Shown piece by piece: positions 34,001 through 44,347 of a stretch of DNA of 64,000 nucleotides. The notes under the pieces were generated by a model. The model was not told the origin of the DNA, did no database searches, and was given only the letters and a program-made list of their open reading frames with translations. Numbering within the stretch: position 1 is the stretch's first letter; each line of letters opens with the position of its first letter. A program made the position numbers and the translations under genes. This stretch comes from Colias croceus (taxonomy: Eukaryota > Arthropoda > Insecta > Lepidoptera > Pieridae). The DNA is taken from NCBI RefSeq assembly GCF_905220415.1, contig NC_059541.1, positions 1,562,501 to 1,626,500 of the forward strand, in the 5' to 3' direction.

Positions 34001-34194
34001 TCTATACTAATAATATCATAAAGCTGAAGAGTTTGTTTGTTTGTTTGAAGGCTATCTCAGAAACTACTGGTCCAATTTGAAAAATTATTTCGGTGTTAGA
34101 TAGCCCATTTATCGAGGAAGACTAGGCTATTATATCATCACGCTAAGACCAGCAGGAGCGGAGCAATGCGGGTAAAACCACAGGGTACGGCTAG
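34001..34194 (+). mobile_element. Short Helitron-like copy (AGCTGAAGAGTTTGTTTG family)
   Basis: Starts TCTATACTAATAATATCATA and ends GTACGGCTAG followed by T. Same family as 26386-26575 and 54592-54781. Confidence 0.7.
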
Positions 34195-34786
34195 TATTAG
34201 CTATGTGGCTTATAAAGCCACGATTATAATTAACTTATTTACGATGCTTATGCAATGTAACTTATTTAATTTTGCAATTTTTAATTTGTTTATTTGATAA
34301 AGAAATACTTTCATTTAAACTAGTGCAATGCTTAGTCCATGACAAACATTTATCTATAGGATCTTACAATAGCAAACATGGCTATAGCGCAAGTGAAAGT
34401 AGTCTTTCATACTATACATTATAGTATGTAGTTATGAAGTACATAATAATATATGCTATACTTTTATAGGGTTACATGTTTGATTATAGCAAAGGCATAT
34501 CAAAGGATTCAATATGAGCAAGTCGCGTACAAGTTATTAGACTTTATCCCGATTCAATATAACGTGATCTGATAACGGCCTTTTGTGAAAATTGAAAGAA
34601 ATTTGTGCTTCTGACGGGTCTTATCTCTACGTCACTCTTCTTTTGGGATTTTTGTATTTACAAGCGAAATGGGTTAGGTAGTTTATTGGTAAAGGTTTTT
34701 CATATAATGGAAAGATGGACGTTGCGAATTATTTGAAATATGTCAGGTTTGTAGAGGGTAAGGTAATATTATAATAAACTAGCTTT

Positions 34787-35864
34787 CGCCCGCGGCCTCG
34801 TTCGCTTTCTTTAAAACTTATTAACACGTTCACTGCGGCACCTAAAATGCCAAACTTACCGTTGTTGCGGCATGTCTTCCATACTTCACATCGGCAAGTT
34901 CACCACTGTGCGTCATGAGCCATTTTTTATCACATCGCACCTTCTGACTTTGAAGGTTAATAATTTCATGAAATTTCAAGATATTTCAAATTTTTTTTTT
35001 CAGATAATAGTATATATAGTCTTGTATATACCGCATAAATAGCTTTTAGTTTGACCCAATAGTTTAAAAGATATGAGGGAAAATGTAAACCCCAGATTTT
35101 GTGAAAATTTTTTTGCCATCCCGCACTGCGTTGATACGGTATGTTTACAGTAATAGCGATGGGAAACATTGTAAAATAAAACATCGATATCGATATAAAT
35201 CAAATTTGTATATTTCAGTCTGTTTGTTAACAGATAACGAGATCGTCGATACAAAAAAAAAAACATATAAAACAAGGTACTTGATAGAGTACTATCAGGA
35301 AATTGTTCAGTAACTTTTGTTTTAATGTTTTATATTATTTTCACAACTGTCATCACATTTTTGCATTTATGCTACGAAATAAAAAAAAGTAAAAAAACTA
35401 AACCTCTAAGGTATCATTGTCATTTAAAAATTTGATAACGACGTGTGCGGTCCTGGTACATCACTATGCGAGACTGACACGCGGCGCGCTCGCAGTACAG
35501 TGCGGCATGAGGTGCTTGTCCATGGCAAAATATTTGACATGCCGCACACAAAAGAAACGGTTTCTTTTCTATGCGTGTGTCCAATATTTTGCCATACGAT
35601 TTTTAAACGAAATTGAGTCCTACTTCAAACTGTGATCACAAAAATATATTTGTCTCTTTTCTAGTCATTGATTAACATATAAAAAACCTCGCCGCACCAC
35701 GGTGAAAACTGCGATTTTGGGCGCCGCACTGTGGTGTAGTCGCTGATGGCCCGATACTGGACATGCCGCAGTGAACGTGTTAATTATATTCTAAACTCTT
35801 GAATCCTATCTAATAAAAAAACTGCATCAAAATCCGTTATTGTGTTTTAAAGATCTAAGTATAA
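34787..35864 (-). mobile_element. Helitron-like copy split by two later insertions
   Basis: Left piece CTAGCTTTCGCCCGCGGCC (from 34787) and right piece from 35784 (TTATATTCTAAACTCTTGAA, then AAAAAACTGCATCAAAATCC) align in order with the uninterrupted copy at 22633-22825. The 955-bp TTAA element separates them, and the LINE begins where the repeat's GATCTAAG stops. Confidence 0.65.
34825..35779. mobile_element. 955-bp TTAA-flanked non-autonomous transposon
   Basis: Perfect 16-bp terminal inverted repeats (CACGTTCACTGCGGCA at 34825-34840, TGCCGCAGTGAACGTG at 35764-35779), flanked on both sides by TTAA (34821-34824, 35780-35783). TTAA duplication is typical of piggyBac-type elements. GCGGCATG/CATGCCGC motifs recur inside (near 34867, 35505, 35540, 35763), perhaps transposase binding sites. 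No transposase is encoded; the 70-90 codon frames inside are not protein-like. Confidence 0.85.
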
Positions 35865-35947
35865 CCTACATACCCTTCCCTTCTCGCCGCGGTCGTGCTG
35901 TCGTGCAGACGTGTTTTTTGTTTCATTTAATTACGCGCAAACTTCGC

Positions 35948-36880
35948 ATGAACGAGATGCCACTACAGCGCTCTCCTCCGCCGTCTACTACTACGACACC
36001 AACGCTCACGTCGTTGTGGTCCAAGAGCAAAAGCCAACTTGACTCTGGTTCAAATATGAGCGTACTAGACTCGGATACTGACAGAAACATTCCACTGCGG
36101 AAACCGAAAAGAAAACGCATAGACCAATATGATGAAATAAAAAACCTAAAAGAAGATATTATGAATATGCTTTCTTCTTGGAAATCAGAGCAAGAAGACA
36201 AGATTACGTCAATATTTACCACAGTTAATTTATTAAAAGACGAATGCAGTGATATAAAAAAATCGATTCAATATATGTCTGACAAGTACGACGACGTTCT
36301 AATTAAACTAACAACGGTTGAGGAAGAATTAAAATCAAAACAAAAACAAATAAATGATATGTGCCAAACAATTGAGAACATGGAATCCTCGCTTAAATTA
36401 ACCAGCCTAGAAATTCGGAACATTCCTGTCAAAGAAAAAGAAACAAAACAGGACTTGGTGAACTCGGTTTTGGCCATTGCGGAAACCCTTAAATGTCCGT
36501 TAGTAAAATCACAGATAAATAATGTGCACCGAACTGGAAAAAGTTCCGCATCTGAGAGACCCATATTGCTTAGTCTTGTATCCATTCTCACCAAGGAGGA
36601 GATATTACATAACTATAAGAGATTTAACAAAGAGAGTAGAAGCTCAAAACTAAATACCACCCACATAAATATTACCGGCCCACAGAAGCAAATCTTTATA
36701 TCAGAATCATTATCAACCAGAGCCAAGAAACTCTTCTTTCTCACCCGTGAATTTGCTAAGAAAAATAATTATTCATTTTATTGGACAGTTCGAGGTATTA
36801 TCTACATCAAAAAGGAAGAAGGTTCGCCAGCCATACGTGTTGATAACGAGTGTACCCTGAAAAATCTGAAACAAAAGTGA
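35948..36880 (+). CDS. LINE ORF1 protein, coiled coil plus FP25K-like domain
   Basis: 310 residues from ATG 35948. The open frame extends upstream to 35840, but that part reads through the older Helitron-like repeat, so 35948 (MNEMPLQRSP) is the better start. Order: a Ser/Thr/Pro-rich basic head (RKPKRKRIDQ), a coiled coil (about residues 70-165 with heptad-like LLKDECSDIKK, LTTVEEELKSKQKQI), then an LEIRNIPVKE...VHRTGK...RPILLSL domain and a C-terminal LFFLTREFAKKNNYSFYW...IYIKKEEGSPAIRV block. The last two resemble baculovirus FP25K and the ORF1 of many lepidopteran LINEs, which bind nucleic acid and form the RNP. The domain is complete when the TGA arrives. The stop is followed by CTA. Confidence 0.85.
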   Translation: MNEMPLQRSPPPSTTTTPTLTSLWSKSKSQLDSGSNMSVLDSDTDRNIPLRKPKRKRIDQYDEIKNLKEDIMNMLSSWKSEQEDKITSIFTTVNLLKDECSDIKKSIQYMSDKYDDVLIKLTTVEEELKSKQKQINDMCQTIENMESSLKLTSLEIRNIPVKEKETKQDLVNSVLAIAETLKCPLVKSQINNVHRTGKSSASERPILLSLVSILTKEEILHNYKRFNKESRSSKLNTTHINITGPQKQIFISESLSTRAKKLFFLTREFAKKNNYSFYWTVRGIIYIKKEEGSPAIRVDNECTLKNLKQK

Positions 36881-36889
36881 CTATTTTCT

Positions 36890-37555
36890 ATGTGTATAAG
36901 AAATTTTGTGCAGTGGCTCCCGTTTTGTTCTTTAGTTCGTATTAAGGGTCTCATAATTAGCTTATTTTTAATTTTATGTAAACAAATCTTACAAAACACA
37001 CACATTAAACAAAACTTTGTTCACCTAAACAAGACAATATCAATATTGGAAATCTCTTCACATAAAGTAATTAAGTTACCAATATTATCATATTTTATAT
37101 CTAAGTATTTTCTTATTTTTCTCACGCATATATACAAATTATATTTTTATAATATATTATTATACATAATAAGTAATCAAACAAAAGTTATAAATATGCA
37201 CATTATATATCCCAATTTTCACATACTTTTTACAAAATTGTTAACAAAATTATTAAGTAAAAAATTTATATTAAATATTATCGTTAATCACTTGTACCAC
37301 ACAACATCATACGATACTAGATGGCCTACCGTATTCTTTCTGATTAATTTTAATATTCTACAGCTAATGAGAGGGTACCTCAAAAACTTATTGTTCTTTG
37401 GTTCGTATTTTAATCTTTATAATGTTAAACAAATAACCCTTGTCCGTTCTTTATATTTCATGCATACAAAGCTTAAGAAAGCTATACTTACTCTTTTTAT
37501 ATTTAAAACTAAGTTAAATCTCCTGCTCAATTTCGCAAAAAATAACAATGTGTGA
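36890..37555 (+). CDS. LINE middle open frame (221 codons), same frame as ORF1
   Basis: It begins 9 nt after the ORF1 stop and in the same frame (the codons between are CTA TTT TCT), so it is reached either from its own ATG or by readthrough of TGA-CTA. It stays open for 221 codons in very AT-rich DNA, where the other plus frames are stopped, then ends at TGA inside ATGTGTGA, overlapping the ORF2 start by 8 nt. The product is strongly basic, with one Asp and one Glu in total, and rich in Ile, Leu, Phe, Asn, Tyr and Lys. Hydrophobic stretches (GLIISLFLILC, LPILSYFISKYFLIFL, AILTLFIF) look membrane-seeking. No family recognised. The unlikely openness argues for selection on the frame; function is unknown. 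Confidence 0.55.
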   Translation: MCIRNFVQWLPFCSLVRIKGLIISLFLILCKQILQNTHIKQNFVHLNKTISILEISSHKVIKLPILSYFISKYFLIFLTHIYKLYFYNILLYIISNQTKVINMHIIYPNFHILFTKLLTKLLSKKFILNIIVNHLYHTTSYDTRWPTVFFLINFNILQLMRGYLKNLLFFGSYFNLYNVKQITLVRSLYFMHTKLKKAILTLFIFKTKLNLLLNFAKNNNV

Positions 37556-40484
37556 TTTTATACAAACATGTGTGCTTGATGATTTAGATAATAACATGAA
37601 TCCAAGTGCAGTATACAGTGACCCGGAATCTTGTTGCAGCAAAATACGTAAGAATTCATATTTAAAAATATTAACGCAAAACATTCGTAGTTTGAGTGCT
37701 AACTGGGATAATTTGCTTCTATTGTTGTCGAGATTTAATTTTGTATTTGATATTATAGTTTTAACAGAGTGTTGGTTGTCTTGTAATAATATAATTCCTA
37801 CCTTGACTGGCTTTAAATCGTTTGCAAATACAAAGTATTTAAATCAGAATGATGGTTTAACTATTTATGTACGTGAAAATGTTATGTCTGTAGTTCTTGA
37901 AGAACCGGATTTTTCTGAGGCAAATTGTTTAGTACTAAAGATTGGGAGTGATACAGCTCTTATAGCCATTTATCGTTCCCCAAGTTTTAAAAATATTCAA
38001 AATTTTATTAATTCTTTGCATTCGATCGTAAATAAATTATCCATGTATCCAAATATTATAATTACAGGCGATATAAATATAGACATAAAATCATCAAACA
38101 CAGATCATTTATCAAGTGAGTATCTCAATTGTATAGCTATGACAGGACTTTTACCAGCACATTTATTGCCAACCCGATCAAACAACTGTTTAGACCATGT
38201 TATGGTTAAAAGTAAAGAGTTATATCATACTTTTATTATTGATTCTTTAGTCACCGATCATAACCCAGTAGTTTTTTGTTTGCACTTTTTTTCTAAAAAT
38301 AGGCCAAAAAACGAACTTAAATATATAACGACAACCAACTATGATGCCTTGAGTAATTATTTTGATAAATTAGATTTTTCTCAATTATACACAATAACGG
38401 ATCCTAATTTAGCCGCGTCTTATTTCACTAATCTTATTTCTCAGGGTATACAACAGTCTACAACTACGAAACAAATTTCTTGCCGCAAAAAAATTATCAA
38501 ACCATGGATTACTCCTGGTTTACTTCGCTGCATTAGATTTAGGGATAAACTACAAAAAAAAATTAAAAAAGCGCCTAATAATCTTAACTTATCTATCACT
38601 TATAAACGTTACCGTAACTTTTGTAACGCATTGTTAAAAAAAGTAAAAAGAAATTATGAACGAACACTTATAATAAACTCAAGTAATAACAATAAATCAC
38701 TTTGGAATTGCATAAAAAAAATTACTCACATGAATACTAGAAATCAAAATGGCTGTGACTTACTTAATAATTCTGAAAATGCGGTTGAAACGTTGAATAG
38801 TATCAACTATTATTTTGCTAATATTGGTAAGGAACTTGCAGAAAAGATTTCACATAATACATCTGATGCGACTCTTCCTTTCTCGTCCAATTTTTCTAAT
38901 TCTTTTTGTTTCTATGAAACCGACGAGATAGAAATAAACAATTTGATAGTCTCTCTTCGAAGTGATTGTGCAGTTGGATGGGACAACATCCCAGCCAATA
39001 TAGTTAAACAATATAGACCTATATTTGTTAAGCCCCTTGTGTACATTTTTAATTTGTGCTTGTCTTCTGGGACTTTCCCCAACACTTTTAAAAAAGCAAT
39101 TATCCATCCAATATATAAAGCGGGAGATAGAGGTTCTGTAAATAATTATCGCCCTATATCGATACTCCCATGCCTCTCAAAGATATTTGAAAAAATAATG
39201 AATACACGTTTAGTTAATTACCTTGAGAAGCACTGTATTTTATCACCCAATCAATTTGGCTTTCGCAGATCGAGATCAACGACGGACGCACTACAGAATC
39301 TTATCGATCACGTTGTGGCTAATCTTGATATAAATAGAAGATGTGTGGCCGTCTTCCTCGATCTCGCGAAAGCTTTTGATACGGTGTCGATGCCCCTGCT
39401 ATTAAACAAACTAAATTATGTCGGTATAAGAGGTAAACCATTTGAATTGTTCAAAAGTTACTTAACCGATAGAACACAAATTGTTAAACTAAACGGCTTA
39501 ATTAGTACCGAACAAACGCTTTCTTTTGGTATTCCGCAGGGAAGTATTTTAGGTCCAACGCTATTCTTACTGTACATGAATGACTTGACAAATCTATCTC
39601 TTGAAAACGGCAAAATAATAGCTTATGCAGACGACACGGTTTTAATATTTGATGGTCGAACGTGGGAGGAAGCTTTTTCACATTCACAGTCTGGTTTAAA
39701 TATCGTAAGTAATTGGCTGCTATCTAATTCGTTGACTCTTAATTCTGATAAAACCAAATACATAACTTTTGGCATGAACAAAAATTCTATAAGACATTCA
39801 AGTTACTTAACACTTAAAGCTCATTTCTGCCATGATAAACTATCTTGTACATGTATAACTCTTCAAAATGTTGATTCCATTAAGTATCTAGGTGTTATGG
39901 TTGATTGCTATCTAAATTTTAATAAACATGCAACACTTCTGGCTGCCCGCATTCGTAAATTGATAATTATTTTTAAAAATCTCCGTCACATCATGAACTT
40001 CAACCTCATTAAACGGATATACTTTACATTATGCCAGTCCTTAATAAATTATGGAATATCTGCTTGGGGTGGCATGGCTAAGAGTAACATGCTTACCATT
40101 GAGAGAGCACAAAGATCAGTTTTAAAAGTCATGACCTTTAGGCCAATTGATTATCCAACCAAAGATTTATATAAAAAATGCCAAGTCCTGACAGTGCGAC
40201 AATTGTTTTTGCTGCAACTTATTTTAAGAAAACACCAGGAACTTGAATTTGAATTAAACAGCACTGATAAACGTAGATCCTACATGGTATGTGAGGTTAA
40301 ACGTTCTCAACACTATTTTCCTATGAAGTTTTATGCAATATTAGGAGATTATATTTACAATAAAGCAAATAAAATCTTAAACATATATTCTATGAATAAC
40401 TATAAATGTAAAAAAACAGTCACAGAATGGTTAAAGAAGTTGTCTTATGAATCCACCGAAAACTTACTAAAGATAAAACTATAA
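37548..40484 (+). CDS. LINE ORF2 protein: AP-type endonuclease and reverse transcriptase
   Basis: 978 residues, uninterrupted. N-terminal endonuclease: LTQNIRS (N45), TECW (E74), IYRSPS (Y142), GDINID (D175, N177), CLDH (D216) and VTDHNP (D237, H238), all the catalytic positions of APE-type nucleases. Reverse transcriptase about 510-760: NNYRPISIL, QFGFRRSRSTTDAL, FLDLAKAFD (D605), GIPQGSILGP and YADD (693-696). The C-terminal part (WGGMAKSN...ERAQRSVLKV) is the usual LINE thumb/tail. It nicks target DNA and primes cDNA synthesis there. Its ATG overlaps the stop of the middle frame, which suggests termination-reinitiation. No RNase H domain seen. Confidence 0.95.
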   Translation: MCDFIQTCVLDDLDNNMNPSAVYSDPESCCSKIRKNSYLKILTQNIRSLSANWDNLLLLLSRFNFVFDIIVLTECWLSCNNIIPTLTGFKSFANTKYLNQNDGLTIYVRENVMSVVLEEPDFSEANCLVLKIGSDTALIAIYRSPSFKNIQNFINSLHSIVNKLSMYPNIIITGDINIDIKSSNTDHLSSEYLNCIAMTGLLPAHLLPTRSNNCLDHVMVKSKELYHTFIIDSLVTDHNPVVFCLHFFSKNRPKNELKYITTTNYDALSNYFDKLDFSQLYTITDPNLAASYFTNLISQGIQQSTTTKQISCRKKIIKPWITPGLLRCIRFRDKLQKKIKKAPNNLNLSITYKRYRNFCNALLKKVKRNYERTLIINSSNNNKSLWNCIKKITHMNTRNQNGCDLLNNSENAVETLNSINYYFANIGKELAEKISHNTSDATLPFSSNFSNSFCFYETDEIEINNLIVSLRSDCAVGWDNIPANIVKQYRPIFVKPLVYIFNLCLSSGTFPNTFKKAIIHPIYKAGDRGSVNNYRPISILPCLSKIFEKIMNTRLVNYLEKHCILSPNQFGFRRSRSTTDALQNLIDHVVANLDINRRCVAVFLDLAKAFDTVSMPLLLNKLNYVGIRGKPFELFKSYLTDRTQIVKLNGLISTEQTLSFGIPQGSILGPTLFLLYMNDLTNLSLENGKIIAYADDTVLIFDGRTWEEAFSHSQSGLNIVSNWLLSNSLTLNSDKTKYITFGMNKNSIRHSSYLTLKAHFCHDKLSCTCITLQNVDSIKYLGVMVDCYLNFNKHATLLAARIRKLIIIFKNLRHIMNFNLIKRIYFTLCQSLINYGISAWGGMAKSNMLTIERAQRSVLKVMTFRPIDYPTKDLYKKCQVLTVRQLFLLQLILRKHQELEFELNSTDKRRSYMVCEVKRSQHYFPMKFYAILGDYIYNKANKILNIYSMNNYKCKKTVTEWLKKLSYESTENLLKIKL

Positions 40485-40676
40485 TTAATCTTGTTTCACA
40501 TATAAATATTATAAAATATATATAATTTGTTTAGTATCTAATCAATTACATATTAATTTATTAAAATTATAACTCAATATTTGTTTATTTTATGTACCTA
40601 TTTTTTGTATTTTTATTTATTCTCTTTTTTATTTGTAATTTATTTGATATATTTACTTTATTTAATATTTTGACAC

Positions 40677-40700
40677 ACATATACACACACCCACACACAC

Positions 40701-40735
<35 letters not shown>
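40677..40735. repeat. (CA)n microsatellite in the LINE 3' region
   Basis: Imperfect alternating CA with CCA/CTA interruptions at the left. Confidence 0.9.
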
Positions 40736-40736
<1 letters not shown>

Positions 40737-40880
40737 TACTCATAAATTTAATTTTTTTTATATTTATTTAATAATCATATTTGTATAATATGCTTGCACA
40801 TACCATTTATATATCTAACTAGCTCACTTTTCAAGTTTTTTGTTTTATAAAAGTTCAAATGACTTAGGGAGAAGCTGGTG

Positions 40881-40914
40881 CCTGTATATACAGGCTAGTT
40901 CTTCGAACTAAGCC
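40881..40914 (+). repeat. Hairpins near the LINE 3' end
   Basis: A 14-nt palindrome CCTGTATATACAGG (40881-40894) overlaps a stem TAGTTC-TTC-GAACTA (40896-40910), extended by GGC/GCC. TGGTGCC and GGGTGCC flank it. This is a candidate RT recognition structure in the LINE RNA. Confidence 0.5.
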
Positions 40915-41049
40915 TAAAACGGGTGCCACTTATACTTTTTAATTGTGAACAAAACTATATTGAATATGTCCATGTTTATGTCTATGAAAGAATAAGAAAT
41001 AAACGATATATAAAAAAAAAAACGATATATAAATACGAACAGCGGCGGC

Positions 41050-42090
41050 AAGCTCTACATAAACATTAGTTTTATTATTACAAAAAAATTACCTTTACAC
41101 TACAACATACATACAATCACGTGATTCTTTATAGAGAAGCCTAAAAGCTAATATATTAGTTTCTTTTGTCACAGTTAAGGTGAACCAAGTCTCTTAAAAT
41201 ACATTCTTTTACATTTCAGAATGTGCCAAAGAAATAACCTACATAAACTTGAAAAACATAAGTTTCCTAATGACGCGGTGGAGTAAAAATGCACAAAGCT
41301 TTAAAAGAACAACGGATACAAACATGAATACAGAGAGACACACTTTTACAATTATGCGCTAGCAAGGCTGTGGCATACTCGTAATAAGTAGCTTAAATAT
41401 CAAGCTCGTCCGTAGAGGACATAGTACTCTTATTAAATTTTTGATATAGTGATGCTAGACCACTCATTTTAAGCATTTATCAGTCCATATGTGTCTGTAT
41501 TGTAAGATTTAAGCCATCAGCCAATCAGTAGATGCCTTATTGTAGAACTTTCGGTTCTTGGATATGCTTTCATTAAAAAAGTTGTTTCCTGTCGAATCAC
41601 CGACTTGTATAAACCGGAGATTATTTGACTGAACCGTTTCTAACAATGGTTTCATAACTTATGTTACAGGAAAGTTAATCAAAATTAATAGAATCAACAA
41701 ACTAATCGTGTTTTAAGTAGCAAAATAGACGTGTTTAACATTATTATACAAAACAATAAAATTACGTCCGATTACGTGTTATTAGCCTAAAACCATTGTG
41801 ATTTGTTTGCATATTAATATCATATAATACCATCAGTCCCGAATAAACACGGGATGTCAATAAATAAAGCAATGAGATGATAGAATCAATCTCGAATGCA
41901 TAGAATAGTTTAGTCGAATCGCCGCAGGCCCTTGGAAGGGGCCATTACATGTACGATCGTTTATTTTTATGAAAAATGTTATTATTGCTTACAGAATTGT
42001 GTGTTTATGTAATTAATGTTGAATTTAACGTTCGAAGAACTTTCTTCAACAAAGTATTAGGATAAATAATAAATCATATTATGTATGATA
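41050..42090. other. AT-rich stretch, nothing recognised
   Basis: Possibly includes the displaced end of the split Helitron-like copy just after 41030 (GAACAGCGGCGGCAAGC). No gene seen. Confidence 0.4.
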
Positions 42091-42098
42091 CTAATAAA

Positions 42099-42341
42099 TC
42101 CATACTAATATTATAAATGCGAAAGTAACTCTGGTCTGTCTGTTACTCAATCACGCCTTAACTACTGAACCAATTTGCATGAAATTTGGTATAGAGATAT
42201 TTTGATACCTGAGAAAGGACATAGGCTACCTACTTTTTACCCCAGGAAATAGGATAGGTTTCATCCCGGAAATCCCACGGGAACGGGATCTATGCGGGTT
42301 TTTCTTTGACTGCGCGGGCGAAGCTGCGGGTGGAAAGCTAG
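42099..42341 (+). mobile_element. Helitron-like copy (CATACTAATATTATAAATG family)
   Basis: Starts TCCATACTAATATTATAAAT, contains CTGTCTGTTACTCAATCACG, and ends GCGGGTGGAAAGCTAG followed by T. The closest relative is at 63583-63803, in the same orientation. Confidence 0.75.
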
Positions 42342-42344
42342 TAA

Positions 42345-44180
42345 TACATAAATAGGCTATCTGTCAGAGTAAACCTCAAGAGATAAGCCGGTGAAAAGAG
42401 TTCAACCATGTTAACAATGGCTGTAAAAGTGAAAATAAAAAGACAAAAACAATGAAATATGTTTTATTTCTTGGATTAAAGTACATAAGGTGCTTAATAA
42501 CTTATAAATTGTACTTCATTATATAAAGATATGTAAAATTCGCATTAATTTACCTACATAAAATTTTGGTAAACGAGATTTGGTATACATAAAATTAACC
42601 ATACAAAGTAATTTATCCCAATTGAACACTGGCTAATATCCAACTAACCACCAGCTTAGAATTTCATTATTTCCCACAATACGTGCTAATGGCGCGAAAA
42701 CTTTTCTTACACATTAAAATCAAATACAAACCGCCCATTCTGTAGCCACAGTATAGCATATTGGCTAGGGATGTTTGCCAATGCGTTATTGTTTAACAAC
42801 GTAAACACGGGTGGAATAACTATATTTTTCTAGAAAAGAATTCATAATGTCCTTTATATTGTGCACAAAACCTTTGCTTCGTGATTGCTCTACTTTATTT
42901 AATATAATATTCTTTCATTTCTTTAAAACTGTTTAACTAGCTGGATAACCTTTTACTGTGACTGGGTATTAAATGTGAAGTGGTGTATTATTATTAAGAG
43001 TATATTATCGCATTAATCTTTGAAAATATTGCTCATAAACCTTTTATTACTAAGTTATCTTTAACATTCATTAATACAGATGCTCAATATTAATACATTA
43101 AAGTAATAAATAGGTAATTTTGTTTCAAAGAATTCAGCACTAATAAACAATGATTTGAAGAATATTTAATTCAAAGTTTTATTCAAGACAACTCTAGATT
43201 CCAAACACTAAAGGTTATTTATTGTTTTATATATTTACCTTCGTCTTTTGTTAAATATTATCTTAGAAATTGATCACATTATTTTTTAAGATATGATTTT
43301 AATTTTATTTATCCGTTATCGTCGAAATCTAGCCGATTTCGAAGATCTATTATTGTCATAAAAATATTTCGTGCCGTAAAATAATCAAATAATACCTATG
43401 TATTTTATACTTAATAATTATTAATATTAACTTATAATTATAACTCTTTATAGATATTATTACATAAAACATATACTAACAATTTGAAATGAAAGTATCC
43501 TAAAAATATACGAACTATAATATAGACGAAAAACATTGTTCATTTTAATACTTATAGGTACACAAATTATTCAGAACAACAACTGGTTATGTTTAACAAC
43601 TTCGAATCACACACATTACCACGATCGTAAGCAATACTCAGTTATAAGCGATGTAAATCTTTTGAGCGTCTAAATCACGGGCCATACATATAATTCCGAA
43701 TATACCATTTTCTAGAGATTTTCCTCAAAATACCATGGGGAATTGTTTCGCGAACTGCGCTCGAATTAGAGGATTTACTGTATGCTTTGCAAAGGTAGGC
43801 ATGTTACAGTTATACGCAGTTAATTTGTTAAATTGTGTGTAAAATAGCATTAAACATAGATATTTAGTTGGTATGGGTTGAAAAGAGGCTCTCAATTCGC
43901 CTGCATTGTTGGCTTTGTTACCTCAGAACATTCGACTCGGTGAACTGATTTTGATAATTCTTTTTTTTAAAGCTGGTGCCTGTCATGTGGTTCCATTTAA
44001 ATTTGGGTTGGGTCTGACAATATGAAGGTGGTTTTAAGTTTTTTATCAAAAAATAATTACCTATTATGCTTCCTAATTCTGTGTAAATAAGTTTCTGCAT
44101 TGAAAGTAGAAATCTTGTTTTTATTTACCTTTGTAGAGCACTTTTGCGTCTGTCAACTGTTTTGCCTTTTTATTATATTA
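42345..44180. other. AT-rich stretch, nothing recognised
   Basis: A short GCTGGTGCCTGTCATGTGG at 43971 resembles part of the LINE 3' hairpin region and may be a tail fragment. No gene seen. Confidence 0.4.
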
Positions 44181-44189
44181 AAGAAAACG

Positions 44190-44347
44190 TGTGGCACTCG
44201 GGTACTGCCGCGCTAAAGCTATTGCATAGCATGCCTTCAAGCCACACCTCCGCCCGTCGGAGTGGGGAGCGTGAGGTTTTTTCGTTACGGAATTTCTCGA
44301 TTCGGTCCCCGCGCTCAAGGCCCGCGATAGAAGCTATGTAATAGCTT
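44190..44347. mobile_element. GC-rich ~160-bp repeat with inverted ends
   Basis: AAGCTATTGCATAGC (44216-44230) faces GCTATGTAATAGCTT (44333-44347) with one mismatch. The centre (CCACACCTCCGCCCGTCGGA, GTGGGGAGCGTGAGG) is much richer in GC than its surroundings. Open frames of 65-70 codons on both strands are not protein-like. Probably a MITE; family uncertain. Confidence 0.45.

Larger units (their letters stand above)
35865..41029 (+). mobile_element. Nearly complete LINE (non-LTR retrotransposon), CR1/Jockey-type group
   Basis: About 5.2 kb with a short GC-rich 5' leader, ORF1, a middle open frame, ORF2 with endonuclease and reverse transcriptase, a 3' region with a (CA)n tract and hairpins, and an A-rich end. 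All three frames are unbroken, so the copy may be recent or still active. It lies inside a Helitron-like repeat; I could not define a target-site duplication. Clade placement (CR1, Daphne, Rex1 or Jockey-like) is from RT motifs by eye. Confidence 0.9.

Noticed and set aside
41030..41050. Target-site duplication of the LINE
   Set aside because: The ACGATATATAAA repeats at the tail look like tail variation. No convincing match to the 5' flank was found.
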